This document shows, one piece after another, positions 17,010-25,898 of a stretch of DNA of 64,000 bases. Source of the stretch: Bacteriovoracia bacterium (lineage in GTDB: Bacteria > Bdellovibrionota > Bacteriovoracia > Bacteriovoracales > Bacteriovoracaceae); contig JAUIIL010000004.1 in NCBI GenBank assembly GCA_030431635.1, forward strand, positions 248,001 to 312,000, given 5' to 3'. Position 1 is the stretch's first letter, and every line of letters starts with the position of its first letter. The notes beneath the pieces were generated by a model that worked only from the letters and a program-made list of their open reading frames with translations, did not search any database and was not told the DNA's origin. A program made the position numbers and the translations under genes.

Positions 17010-17090
17010 GTAGGGCAATAGGAAGTTGCCTTGTGGTAGACAGGACGTCTAAAAAGAAGGGAGCCATGCAGGAGGCTCCCTTTCTTTTTT
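17010..17090 (+). ncRNA. Candidate CsrA-sequestering small RNA (RsmY/CsrB-like)
   Basis: An 81-base region between a perfect TATAAT and a T-run folds into three hairpins. Hairpin 1 pairs 17012-17018 with 17026-17032, loop TAGGAAG. Hairpin 2 pairs 17037-17041 with 17047-17051, loop AGGAC. Hairpin 3 pairs GGGAGCC (17059-17065) with GGCTCCC (17074-17080), loop ATGCAGGA, and acts as terminator. All three loops contain AGGA. CsrA binds GGA in hairpin loops, and ACAGGACGT in hairpin 2 is close to the known high-affinity site ACARGGATGT. CsrB, RsmX, RsmY and RsmZ RNAs titrate CsrA with repeated motifs of this kind. No csrA gene lies in the window. Strand, ends and function are inferred. Confidence 0.6.
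17052..17090 (+). terminator. Intrinsic terminator (third hairpin of the small RNA)
   Basis: GGGAGCC (17059-17065) and GGCTCCC (17074-17080), extended outward by A/T pairs, followed by TTTCTTTTTT. It insulates the following MurQ/GckR-like gene from upstream transcription. Confidence 0.85.
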
Positions 17091-17129
17091 TAAGCTGTTT
17101 TATTCTTCTTTTTTTTCTATACTTATTCC

Positions 17130-18665
17130 ATGTCAGAACACATATTAAATGCAGAAAGTTTTTTGCGAATCTATAAAGAGTTTCAACTAGGACAACTTCC
17201 AACTGAAGGCTTTCATCCTTTAAGTTTAGATTTATCCGAGTTGGCCAAAAATAATTTAAGTGAAGCTCTTAATGTATTAAAAAAAATTGATATTCAAGCC
17301 CTGAACATCTTAGATAAAAAACTTAATGACATTTATCATTTAAGTTCAGAAATTCACAAGGCATTTGATAGTGGTCAAAAAGTTTTTCTCTGTGGCTGTG
17401 GAGCAACTGGAAGACTCTCTCTTGCTCTTGAAACTCTCTTTAGACAAAAGGGTTTGGGAGAACAAGTCATCTCTTTTATGGCCGGAGGGGATACCGCTTT
17501 AATTAAATCTATTGAGAGTTTTGAAGATAAGGTTTCATATGGAGCAAGACAATTATTGGAGCTTGGCTTTAGAGAAGGGGATTTAATGATAGGAATAACA
17601 GAAGGGGGAGAGACTCCTTTTGTTATAGGGGCCACAGAAGAAGCACTTAAGCATTCTGAAAAAAATCCTTTCTTTATTTATTGCAATCCTGCTGACATTC
17701 TTTGTAAAGTTGCCGTTAGAAGTAAAAAGATTATAGAAAACAAAAGAATTCAAAGCCTTGAACTTCAGACTGGGCCAATGGCCTTATCTGGAAGTACACG
17801 AATGCAAGCTTCAACTGTTCAAATGTTTGCCGTTGGTCTTGCACTTCTTTATCGTTTTGAGAGTTTTTCTTTATTTGAAGAGAGGTTTCAATTGATTAAA
17901 AATATTCTTTTAGAAACGAACTACTCTTTTCTTGAGTCTTTTATTGAACTTGAATCCTCAATTTATCAAAAACAAGAGCGCCTTCTTTACCAAACAGATT
18001 CCCACCTTGGAATAACGATACTTACAGATACAACAGAGAGATCTCCTACTTTTAGCCTTCCTAGTTTTGAAAATGAAGAAGATGAAAAGGTGGCGACTAG
18101 TTTGTGTTATTTGACTTTACAAGATTGCCATCATTCAAAGGAAGCTTGGGAGAAGATGCTCTCAAGACCTCCAAGGGCACTTGAGTGGGCTGAATTTGAA
18201 GGTCGTATTGGGCAGAGAAGACTTTTGGGGTTTGATATCTCATCTGAAGCTCACAGAAAAAGAGCCCAAAGAGGTGTTCCTAAACAACACCGCTTCATTA
18301 TTAATCAAGAGCAGGGTATTCTTTGTTTTCAACTGTTAGATAAAAAATACCAAATGAAACTTGAGAGTGATGATAATTTTATTATTCATCTTCAATTGAA
18401 ACTTCTTCTGAATTCTCTCTCAACTCTTATTATGGGAAGGCTAGGGCGCTTTGAAAGCAATATGATGACTTGGGTAAGACCCAGTAATTACAAATTAATT
18501 GATAGGGCCGCTCGCTATATTGAAAAACTCCTTAAAAATAAGGGGATTATGTTGGCCTACGAAGAGATTATTCATCTTATTTTTGATGAACAAAAGCACC
18601 TTTCAGATAAGGACTCAATTGTGATGAATGTTTTTCAAAAAGTCTGTAAAGAGTTCAAAGATTAA
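17130..18665 (+). CDS. Double-SIS sugar-phosphate protein of the MurQ/GckR group
   Basis: A 511-residue protein. The first SIS domain (about residues 70-260) matches N-acetylmuramic acid 6-phosphate etherase (MurQ): VFLCGCGATGRLSLALETL, SFMAGGDTALIKSIESFED, IGITEGGETPFVIGATEEAL, IYCNPADILCKVA and TGPMALSGSTRMQASTVQM. The second half resembles another SIS domain, as in glucokinase regulatory protein (GckR), which is about twice the length of MurQ. MurQ opens MurNAc-6-phosphate to GlcNAc-6-phosphate plus lactate in murein recycling. Several MurQ positions differ (ITEGGETP for the usual IAASGRTP), so it could be an etherase, an isomerase or a regulator. The upstream RNA ends 40 bases before its ATG. 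Confidence 0.7.
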   Translation: MSEHILNAESFLRIYKEFQLGQLPTEGFHPLSLDLSELAKNNLSEALNVLKKIDIQALNILDKKLNDIYHLSSEIHKAFDSGQKVFLCGCGATGRLSLALETLFRQKGLGEQVISFMAGGDTALIKSIESFEDKVSYGARQLLELGFREGDLMIGITEGGETPFVIGATEEALKHSEKNPFFIYCNPADILCKVAVRSKKIIENKRIQSLELQTGPMALSGSTRMQASTVQMFAVGLALLYRFESFSLFEERFQLIKNILLETNYSFLESFIELESSIYQKQERLLYQTDSHLGITILTDTTERSPTFSLPSFENEEDEKVATSLCYLTLQDCHHSKEAWEKMLSRPPRALEWAEFEGRIGQRRLLGFDISSEAHRKRAQRGVPKQHRFIINQEQGILCFQLLDKKYQMKLESDDNFIIHLQLKLLLNSLSTLIMGRLGRFESNMMTWVRPSNYKLIDRAARYIEKLLKNKGIMLAYEEIIHLIFDEQKHLSDKDSIVMNVFQKVCKEFKD

Positions 18666-18745
18666 GCAAAAATAATCAATTTTTTATCCCATTGTGTTAC
18701 TAATTTTAATGCCTTTTTAAGTAACTAAAAAATGTAGACTAAAAT

Positions 18746-19378
18746 ATGTTCAAGATTTTTTTCTTTATTTTTTTCATAATTTCACAATTTGGAGGACATG
18801 AGGCCCATGCGGACCTCATTAGCCTCAATTGTAAACGCCTCTTTATGACCAACTCTCTTGAGGAAAAATATGTTGAACCTTTTTTAGAGCTTTATTTCCC
18901 TAAAAACATTCTGCCTGAAATCCTTGATGTTCTTAAAATAGATAAATCTCAAACGAGTTTATTAAATGTGGTCGATAATTATTTCCTAGCAGGCTACCTT
19001 GTTCAGCATTTTAACAAACCTGGCAAAGTAATCACTTATGATGAAATAAAATTATTAGAAAAAAATGACTCAATGATAAAATACTTATCCAGTGAAAACT
19101 TTGTGACTTTAACAGATTATATTTTATACGCAGAAGCTATTCTAGACAAATCTGATTTGGCCAAAATTCTCGGCCAGGAGTGGAGCCAATTTAAAGGTAT
19201 CGAGTTTGGTGATGTTTTCTTCAAAAATTACATGAGAGATAAGCAGTTACTTTTTGCTCAAATTTTCTCTGAGCTGACTGAAGAAGAATTACATTTTTTT
19301 CTCAAAGATCTTGTGATTGCCAAAAGAAAAAATCAAGCTGAAAAGTTTATTGTTAATTTTCTAATTGATAGGGTTTAA
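18746..19378 (+). CDS. Secreted protein, unknown function
   Basis: A 210-residue protein with a hydrophobic signal peptide (KIFFFIFFIISQFGGHEAHA, cut near residue 23). The mature part is mostly helical, with one Cys and no recognisable motif. It follows the MurQ/GckR-like gene by 80 bases and may have its own promoter. It is convergent with tatA, from which only 12 bases separate it. Confidence 0.6.
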   Translation: MFKIFFFIFFIISQFGGHEAHADLISLNCKRLFMTNSLEEKYVEPFLELYFPKNILPEILDVLKIDKSQTSLLNVVDNYFLAGYLVQHFNKPGKVITYDEIKLLEKNDSMIKYLSSENFVTLTDYILYAEAILDKSDLAKILGQEWSQFKGIEFGDVFFKNYMRDKQLLFAQIFSELTEEELHFFLKDLVIAKRKNQAEKFIVNFLIDRV

Positions 19379-19390
19379 AAAAACTAACTT

Positions 19391-19540
19391 TTAATCCTTA
19401 TCCTCTTCACTGGCCCCTTTCTTAAATTCACCAATGGATTTTCCCATGGCCTTCCCAAGACCAGGCAGCCTTTTGGCCCCGAAGAAGAGCATAATAATAA
19501 GAGCAAGAATGAGGAGTTCACCAAAACCAAGTCCAAACAT
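19391..19540 (-). CDS. tatA: Sec-independent translocase protein TatA
   Basis: A 49-residue protein read on the minus strand from ATG 19540 to TAA 19391. It has the whole TatA/E plan: MFGLGFGELLILALIIMLFF (transmembrane helix), the FGAKRLPGLGKAMGKSIGEFKKG amphipathic helix with the F-G hinge, and a short acidic tail ending EEDKD. TatA multimers form the pore that passes folded twin-arginine proteins. It stands alone here with no tatB or tatC next to it. It is unusually short for TatA (commonly 60-100 residues) but keeps the essential regions. Confidence 0.92.
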   Translation of the reverse strand: MFGLGFGELLILALIIMLFFGAKRLPGLGKAMGKSIGEFKKGASEEDKD

Positions 19541-19686
19541 GGCCTTACTTTAATCAAAGAAGAGAGAATTGACTAGTTTTTTTATTGCGCAGAGAGTTGT
19601 AAAGTGTTCATAAGTTTGTGAACTCTTTCTCATGGCCGCATAGAGTTGATTTTGCTAGATTAATAGCATGAAAAAAGTGAGAAATT

Positions 19687-22074
19687 ATGCACACGGGTTT
19701 TAATAAAACCAAGGTTATTATCGCTCAATTAGGTTCTCCCAAAACACCTCATCCTAAGGATGTGAAAGTTTATCTAAAAGAGTTCTTAGGGGATCCTCGG
19801 GTTGTTGATATTAACCCTTTCGTATGGAAAATCATTCTTCACTTATTTGTTCTTCCTTTTAGGCCAAAAAGCTCGGGAGAGAAGTACGCTAGGATTTGGA
19901 ACGGAAAAAGCTTCCCTCTTATTGATAACACAATTCATTTTACAAACTCTCTTAGAAAGTACGTCGATAAAAATATAGAACTCAATCATTGTTTTCTGCT
20001 CTCTCCTCCTCGTGTTCCTGATATTTTAGATGAGTGGGAAAAAGAGGATGAACTTCAAAGGGCCCAAAAAGTTTTTGTCATCCCTCAATTTCCTCAATAC
20101 TCAGAAAGCACTATTGCTTCAGTTTATGATGGAATAGGGCGCTCTTTAGAGGGGAGAGTTAACATTCCAAGCCTCAGTGTCCTTAATTGTTTTCATCGCT
20201 CTAAAGCCTTTATTGATAATAGTGTGAGATTAATTAATCAGCATACCAAAGGAAAAAGTTTCGACGCTTTGATTATTTCCTTTCACGGAATTCCTCTTAG
20301 ACGTTACCTGCAAAAAAAAGATATTTACTACCGACATTGTTATGAAACGTTTTCTCTTATTTATGATCAAGTTGATTTTGATAAAGAAAAAATTCATTTT
20401 TGTTTTCAATCGCGCTTTGGTTCTGAGCAATGGTTAGGCCCTGATAGCGAAGAGTTTGCTATTGAAATGTGCAAAAACTCTCAGGCCAAGAGTTTTGCTG
20501 TTTATTGTCCTAGTTTTACAGCGGACTGTTTAGAAACTACTGATGAAATTGGTTTTGAAATGAAAGAGGCTCTCCATGAAGTAGGAGGAGAGGTTTACCA
20601 TATTCCCTGTTTAAATGATGATGAGAGTTGGTGCGAGGATTTTGGGAAGCTTATCAATGCTCATGTTAATGAGAGTGCTCAAGAGATAGAAAAACAATAT
20701 TATAAGATTGATGAGGAAAAAATAATGAAAGATCTCCCTGAACAAAAACAAATAAGTCCTCCTTTAAGTAGTGAGGCCAAACAAACAATCAAGGTGATTT
20801 TCCTGACAATCTTTCTTGATATTGTGGGCTTTTCAATTATTTTTCCGATGTTTCCTAAGCTCGCTAAATACTACCTTAGCATTGACCCAGATAACTTTTT
20901 TCTTAAGACCATTTTAGGCACCATTGATTCAGTCACTCAAGCTGGTGGTCAAATGGGAATGAGTCCAATTGTTTTATTCGGAGGAGCTTTAGGAGCTCTC
21001 TACTCTTTACTACAGTTTATTGCGGCTCCAATTTGGGGAGGGATCTCTGATAGGATAGGGAGAAAGCCTGTTTTAGTTTTCTCTATGTTTGGAATGTTTT
21101 TAAGTTATATCATTTGGTTTTTTGCAGGAAATTTTTCAGTGCTTATTTTAGGAAGATTAATTGGTGGTTTGATGGGAGGAAGTATTTCAACAGCTTCCGC
21201 TGTTGTCGCTGATGTCACTCAAACTAAGAACCGCTCGAAAGGTATGGCCTTTGTGGGGATTGCTTTTGCTCTCGGGTTTATTTTTGGGCCAGCAATAGGG
21301 GGAGCTCTAACTCAAGTTAATTTAGAAGAGATTTTTCCGGCTTGGGTTCAATATGGAGTCAATCCTTTCTCTGCTCCAGCTGCCTTGGCCGCTATTTTAA
21401 CTCTTTTTAATCTTTATAGTTTAATTTTTAAGTTTAAAGAAACACTTCCAAAAGAAAAAAGAGGAGAAGGCGAAATTCATCGGAGTGCCAACCCTTTAAA
21501 ACTCTTTGCTCCACTTCCAGTAAAAGAAACAAATCAAACGAATCTTGCGTATTTCTTTTTTCTTTTTGCTTTTTCAGGAATGGAGTTCACTTTAACTTTT
21601 CTCGCAGTTGAAAGGCTTAGTTATACACCACTTCAAAATGGGTATATGTTTATTTTTATAGGAGTTTTAATTGCTCTCACTCAGGGAGGATATGTTAGAA
21701 GAAAAGCGGCTCAAGTCGGTGAGCAAAAAATGGCCTTTCAAGGACTCGTAAGTATTATCCCAGGTCTTATTTTAATTGCGTACTCCCATTCAAGTTTCAT
21801 GCTCTATACTGGTTTGTTTTTTCTCTCTCTTGGCTCGGCCATGATTATACCTACTCTTACTTCCCTGGTTTCTCTTTATACACCTGAAAAGTTACAGGGA
21901 AAATCTCTTGGGATTTTTCGCTCTCTAGGTTCCCTGGCCAGAGTGATTGGCCCACTGGTAGCAAGTCTTCTTTATTGGAAATATGGAGCAACAATGGCCT
22001 ACTTATTAGGAAGCTTTAGTTTATTATTACCTTTATACTTAGTTAAAAAATTACCTCAACCTCATCATGAATAA
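19687..22074 (+). CDS. hemH: Ferrochelatase fused to a major facilitator superfamily transporter
   Basis: A single uninterrupted 795-codon frame joins two full domains. Residues about 8-350 are ferrochelatase, which inserts Fe2+ into protoporphyrin IX: QLGSPKTPHPKDVKVYLKEFL, FPQYSESTIAS, the catalytic His200 in SFHGIP and Glu283 in FTADCLETTDEI. After a charged linker (about 340-365), residues 367-795 are a DHA1/TetA-like MFS transporter with about 12 membrane segments, motif A as GGISDRIGRKPV and motif C region GFIFGPAIGG. Each half has normal family length, so neither is truncated. A role in exporting heme or porphyrin as it is made is tempting but unproven. An ATG at 19687 follows a weak AGTGAGA site. 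Confidence 0.85.
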   Translation: MHTGFNKTKVIIAQLGSPKTPHPKDVKVYLKEFLGDPRVVDINPFVWKIILHLFVLPFRPKSSGEKYARIWNGKSFPLIDNTIHFTNSLRKYVDKNIELNHCFLLSPPRVPDILDEWEKEDELQRAQKVFVIPQFPQYSESTIASVYDGIGRSLEGRVNIPSLSVLNCFHRSKAFIDNSVRLINQHTKGKSFDALIISFHGIPLRRYLQKKDIYYRHCYETFSLIYDQVDFDKEKIHFCFQSRFGSEQWLGPDSEEFAIEMCKNSQAKSFAVYCPSFTADCLETTDEIGFEMKEALHEVGGEVYHIPCLNDDESWCEDFGKLINAHVNESAQEIEKQYYKIDEEKIMKDLPEQKQISPPLSSEAKQTIKVIFLTIFLDIVGFSIIFPMFPKLAKYYLSIDPDNFFLKTILGTIDSVTQAGGQMGMSPIVLFGGALGALYSLLQFIAAPIWGGISDRIGRKPVLVFSMFGMFLSYIIWFFAGNFSVLILGRLIGGLMGGSISTASAVVADVTQTKNRSKGMAFVGIAFALGFIFGPAIGGALTQVNLEEIFPAWVQYGVNPFSAPAALAAILTLFNLYSLIFKFKETLPKEKRGEGEIHRSANPLKLFAPLPVKETNQTNLAYFFFLFAFSGMEFTLTFLAVERLSYTPLQNGYMFIFIGVLIALTQGGYVRRKAAQVGEQKMAFQGLVSIIPGLILIAYSHSSFMLYTGLFFLSLGSAMIIPTLTSLVSLYTPEKLQGKSLGIFRSLGSLARVIGPLVASLLYWKYGATMAYLLGSFSLLLPLYLVKKLPQPHHE

Positions 22075-22084
22075 GGAGTGAAAA

Positions 22085-22717
22085 ATGAATAATATTAAAG
22101 AAGCTCTTAACTGGAGATACGCTACAAAAGAATTTGATAAGAATAAAAAGATTTCCTCTGAGGATCTAAAAACTTTAACTGAGAGTTTGAGATTATCTCC
22201 CTCTTCGTTTGGTCTGCAGCCATGGAAGTTTTTTGTCGTTGAATCTCAAGAGATTAAAGAGCAATTACTTGCTCACAGTTGGAATCAGAAACAAATCGTT
22301 GATGCTTCTCATGTTATTGTTCTGGCCCACAAACTTTTGGTTTCGGGGCATGATATAGATGTTTACATTCGTGATATCGCTAAACAAAGAGGCGTGGATG
22401 AGGCTTCTTTAGATGGTTATAAGAAATTTATGCAAGATTTTATTCTTCCTATGGATCAGAAAACTCAAAGAGCATGGATGAAAAATCAAGTTTATATTGC
22501 GTTAGGTACTTTAATGACAACTGCTGCATTTATGAAAATTGATACTTGTCCGATGGAAGGATTTTCTTCAGCTGATTATGATAAAGTTCTTGGTTTAACT
22601 CAACAAGGTTATGCCTCTTGTGTTGTTTGCCCTGTTGGTTACAGGAATCAAAGTGATAAGTATGCAAGTTTAAAAAAGGTTCGCTTTAGTGAACATGAGA
22701 TAATTAAACGGCTCTAG
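22085..22717 (+). CDS. Nitroreductase-family NAD(P)H-dependent oxidoreductase
   Basis: A 210-residue flavoprotein of the NfsB/FRase group: the FMN-binding start LNWRYATKEFDKNKKIS, SPSSFGLQPWKFFVVES, then QVYIALGTLMTTAAFMKIDTCPMEGFSS and GYASCVVCPVGYRN. Such enzymes reduce nitro groups, quinones or flavins with NAD(P)H; the natural substrate is usually unknown. It begins ten bases after the ferrochelatase-MFS gene and is probably co-transcribed. It is convergent with the carboxypeptidase gene, overlapping by four bases. Confidence 0.88.
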   Translation: MNNIKEALNWRYATKEFDKNKKISSEDLKTLTESLRLSPSSFGLQPWKFFVVESQEIKEQLLAHSWNQKQIVDASHVIVLAHKLLVSGHDIDVYIRDIAKQRGVDEASLDGYKKFMQDFILPMDQKTQRAWMKNQVYIALGTLMTTAAFMKIDTCPMEGFSSADYDKVLGLTQQGYASCVVCPVGYRNQSDKYASLKKVRFSEHEIIKRL

Positions 22718-23766
22718 TTATTTACTTGGGCCGCTTTTTTTTTCTGCTCAAATCGAAAATCTTGCTCAATAGCATGATGAATAGCAGGAGAGAATCGCTC
22801 CCAATAAAGATCTGTTTTGGTATGATCTGATGTTGGGAGCTCTAGAGTGTAAGTAGGGATACTGCGCTCATTTCCAGCCCAATTTCCAAGACTACCTGGG
22901 AAGTAGGGGTAATTAGAAATTTTATAGCCTTTGGCTTTTTCACTCATAGAAACCAAAAGCCTACTCGCATGAAGAGCATTCATCTTCGTTTCTTCTTTCT
23001 TATCATTGATACTTGGCCCATCGTAGTCAAGAATAGTTAGAGGAGCGTGAACAGAGATGACTTTGTTTGGATTGTAGCGTTTGATAAGATTAACTTGAAA
23101 AATTGTTTCTTGCTCAGAATTAGGCCTTGTTCCTGGATTTCTTCTTTGAGCAGCAGCGTATCTATTCTTCCACTCTTTAATGGCCTTTGCATGCCAATCG
23201 TTGGTTGGAAAATTTCTGTTAGGATCGACGCCTCTGGCATTTGTTCTCGTTGGAACTTTTCTAAAAAAGCCATCCGGATTAACTAGTGGAGCAACAATGA
23301 CTAGATTATCTTTGAATTTATGATGAGTCTTTTTTAAGTCTTCAATGACATCAAAACAAAATTTTACAGGGGTTATTTCGTCACTATGAACGCCACACAT
23401 GATAAGAGTTGTGTTGCGAGGAGTTGTCTCGTGGTCCTGTTCGTTTCCAAAGACTGTCCAAACAATAGGGTTTCCATAATAAGAATCCCTTACGTGATTC
23501 CATTGTGTTTTCTCACAATGACTCTCTCCCCAGTTGTATTTAGAGAAATATTGGTTGAGCTTTTGGCAATGCGCAATAACTTCTTGCGAGTTTTTTACTT
23601 CTACTTCTTGAGAAGTATGAGCTGGAGTGAGTTCTTCACTTAGTTGCTTCTCTTGTGTTGTTGGTTGAGTCAAAAGCTCTCTCTCCTCGCTCTGAGGGCC
23701 ATTAAAGAGGTCTTCTATCTGTGAGCAAGAGATTAAAAATAGTAGAGCGAATAAGGTTCTTATCAT
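22714..23766 (-). CDS. M14-family zinc carboxypeptidase lipoprotein (MpaA-like)
   Basis: A 350-residue protein with a lipoprotein signal (FALLFLISC, lipid Cys near 14) and a disordered region to about residue 60. The catalytic domain has CGVHSDEITPVKF (zinc His and Glu), VNPDGFFRKVPTRTNARGVDPNRNFP (substrate-binding Asn-Arg), VISVHAPLTILDYDGP (third zinc His) and TYTLELPTSD (catalytic Glu). This set matches murein peptide amidase A and related M14 enzymes that cut gamma-D-Glu-diaminopimelate bonds. Location on the periplasmic side as a lipoprotein is unlike cytosolic E. coli MpaA and suggests action on intact murein. Confidence 0.82.
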   Translation of the reverse strand: MIRTLFALLFLISCSQIEDLFNGPQSEERELLTQPTTQEKQLSEELTPAHTSQEVEVKNSQEVIAHCQKLNQYFSKYNWGESHCEKTQWNHVRDSYYGNPIVWTVFGNEQDHETTPRNTTLIMCGVHSDEITPVKFCFDVIEDLKKTHHKFKDNLVIVAPLVNPDGFFRKVPTRTNARGVDPNRNFPTNDWHAKAIKEWKNRYAAAQRRNPGTRPNSEQETIFQVNLIKRYNPNKVISVHAPLTILDYDGPSINDKKEETKMNALHASRLLVSMSEKAKGYKISNYPYFPGSLGNWAGNERSIPTYTLELPTSDHTKTDLYWERFSPAIHHAIEQDFRFEQKKKAAQVNN

Positions 23767-23941
23767 GGCTTCTATTATAAGAAGAAAGAGAAACCTTTGT
23801 CCTTAAAAAAAAGAGAAAAACAAAAGAAGAGTAAAAAAGTCGGTCAATATCAGAAGTGACAACTTTTTTTGCCAATAGGGCTAATACTTTATTTTTTAAT
23901 ACCGAAAAGAGAGGTGGAACTTGCCCAAAGGAAGGAGTTTT

Positions 23942-25891
23942 ATGTTTACTTCTCTAAAAGAATTTAAATTTTATCAAGCTTTCAGAATTCCAGTGGAATC
24001 TAGTGATGATGTTCGTTTTTTACTAGATCATGAGGATTCAACGGGAAACTTTGAGTATATAGAAGATGCAAAGCTATTGGATATTAGTTTAACTGGTCTA
24101 GGTTTTTCATCAGAATTTAAATTTTCAGTTGGAGAATATGTTCGTTTTTCCATTCAATACAAAAGATTACGTTTTGATTTAAATGCCAATATTGTAAGGG
24201 CGTTTGGTAAAGATTTAGATGATGAGCGCATAACTTATGGTGCAGAAATTGATGAAGAAGATACTAAGATGATGAAGCGCTTTATCGAGCAGTATATTAT
24301 GAGTTTTCATCCAGATAGAGCAAGAGACAGCCTTATTCAAATGGCCTTATCTGAGCGCTATAAAAGTGCCACAGAAGGTTTTGAAATGTTTAGTCTTCTT
24401 TTAAATCTCTACAAAGATATTACAAAGTTTGGAAATCAAGAGAACTTCGTTCAGGCCATGCTTGAAGAAGTGTGTCGTGTTGTTAATGCGCAAAGAGCGA
24501 GTATTTTTCTTATTAACCCTGAAACAAATGAACTAGAAGCTGTGGCGGCCTTGGGTCTTGATAAATCCCTTCTGAAATTTGATTACAGAAAAGGAATTGC
24601 AGGTTCTGTTTTCACGACAGGACATTTTCTTAATATTGATACAACATCAGATCAGGTGCGTTTTTCTCGTCATATGGACGAAATTACTGGCTTTCAAACG
24701 AAGTCGATTATGTGTTCACCGATCTCAAATAGGGAAGATAAAATTATTGGTGTTATTCAGGTTTTAAATAAAAGAAATGAAGATAGATTTACTGAAGAAG
24801 ATGAAAAAACAATGAAAGTCCTCTCCCTCATTTTCTCATCTGTTTTCCACAACTTTAACCCAATGTCTGAGAACTCTCTGATTAGAAGATTTAGTACTCC
24901 TTATGATAGAGAGTTTGCGATTGTTGGACATTCTCAAAATACTCAGGATATTAGACAGGCCATTGTTAAAGTGAAAGACCTTGATTCTTCTCTTATTATC
25001 GAAGGTGAAGTTGGTGTGGGAAAATCACTCCTGGCCAGAATTATTCATAACGAAGGAAAAAGAGGGCTTGGAGTTTGGGAAGAAGTCTATTGTGATGGAA
25101 CTGATCATGCGACCATTGAAGCAGAGATCTTTGGTTCAGAAACAACTAAGAGTAAGTTCGAAACTTGTATGAGAGGAAGTATTTTGTTTCATGAAATTGG
25201 TTTTCTCCCTCTTGATTTACAAAAAAGACTTTATCATGTTTTAAAAGAGAGAAAGATTCCAGGAAGCACAATTACTTTTGATGTAAGACCAATTTTTACA
25301 ACAAGCCAGAATCTAAAACAAATGGTGGATGAGACAGGGGAGTTTTATCCTGATCTTTATGAGTATATTTGCAATAGTATTGTTTCTATAGAGCCTTTAA
25401 GGAAGAGAAAAACAGACCTTGACGATCTGACTAGCTACTTTTTAAGAAAAGAATGTAAAAAACAAGGGCTTCTGTTAAAAGAGTTTTCTCCTGAAGTAAT
25501 GGAAACATTTAATGATTACCACTGGCCAGGAAACGTTGCTGAATTAGAAAGAGCAGTTCACAGACTTGTTCTCTATAATCCAAAATCTCACATTATTGAT
25601 TCAACAAAAACGGGAGCAATGCCATTATTTGAATCTTCACCTGAAGCTCTTCAAATGTTTGATGAAATCCCGCACGCAAAAGATCCATCTATTATTTTAA
25701 AAGATAGAGTATCTCTTGTTGAAAGAGAGATGATTCTAGCTGAGATTAAAAGAAATAAAGGCAATAAATCTAAGGCGGCCAAGGCAATGGGAATTTCAAG
25801 AGAAGCTCTAAGAAAGAAGCTCTTACAAAGTGATGAAATTCTTAAAAATCTAGAAGCCGATGTTATGCCTGAAGTGAAAAAGGCTTCTTAG
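23942..25891 (+). CDS. PilZ-GAF-AAA-Fis regulator, degenerate sigma-54 activator
   Basis: A 649-residue protein; ATG 23942 was chosen for the GGAAGGAG site, not the TTG 21 bases earlier. Order: PilZ-like domain (residues 10-120, DISLTGLGF, but the usual RxxxR is not clear), GAF (about 155-305), AAA+ domain (about 335-560) and a Fis-type helix-turn-helix (NKSKAAKAMGISREALRKKL). The AAA part has Walker A GEVGVGKS and the WPGNVAELERAV arginine-finger region. However, the GAFTGA loop that contacts sigma-54 is absent (EIFGSETTKSKFETC), and Walker B reads ILFHEIG with His for Asp. It is therefore unlikely to open sigma-54 promoters; a repressor or co-regulator role is inferred. Confidence 0.85.
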   Translation: MFTSLKEFKFYQAFRIPVESSDDVRFLLDHEDSTGNFEYIEDAKLLDISLTGLGFSSEFKFSVGEYVRFSIQYKRLRFDLNANIVRAFGKDLDDERITYGAEIDEEDTKMMKRFIEQYIMSFHPDRARDSLIQMALSERYKSATEGFEMFSLLLNLYKDITKFGNQENFVQAMLEEVCRVVNAQRASIFLINPETNELEAVAALGLDKSLLKFDYRKGIAGSVFTTGHFLNIDTTSDQVRFSRHMDEITGFQTKSIMCSPISNREDKIIGVIQVLNKRNEDRFTEEDEKTMKVLSLIFSSVFHNFNPMSENSLIRRFSTPYDREFAIVGHSQNTQDIRQAIVKVKDLDSSLIIEGEVGVGKSLLARIIHNEGKRGLGVWEEVYCDGTDHATIEAEIFGSETTKSKFETCMRGSILFHEIGFLPLDLQKRLYHVLKERKIPGSTITFDVRPIFTTSQNLKQMVDETGEFYPDLYEYICNSIVSIEPLRKRKTDLDDLTSYFLRKECKKQGLLLKEFSPEVMETFNDYHWPGNVAELERAVHRLVLYNPKSHIIDSTKTGAMPLFESSPEALQMFDEIPHAKDPSIILKDRVSLVEREMILAEIKRNKGNKSKAAKAMGISREALRKKLLQSDEILKNLEADVMPEVKKAS

Positions 25892-25898
25892 AGATGAA

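Noticed and set aside
19687-22074. Frame error joining two separate genes
   Set aside because: The frame is continuous with a normal linker and no start or ribosome binding site of note at the transporter boundary; a real fusion is the simpler reading.
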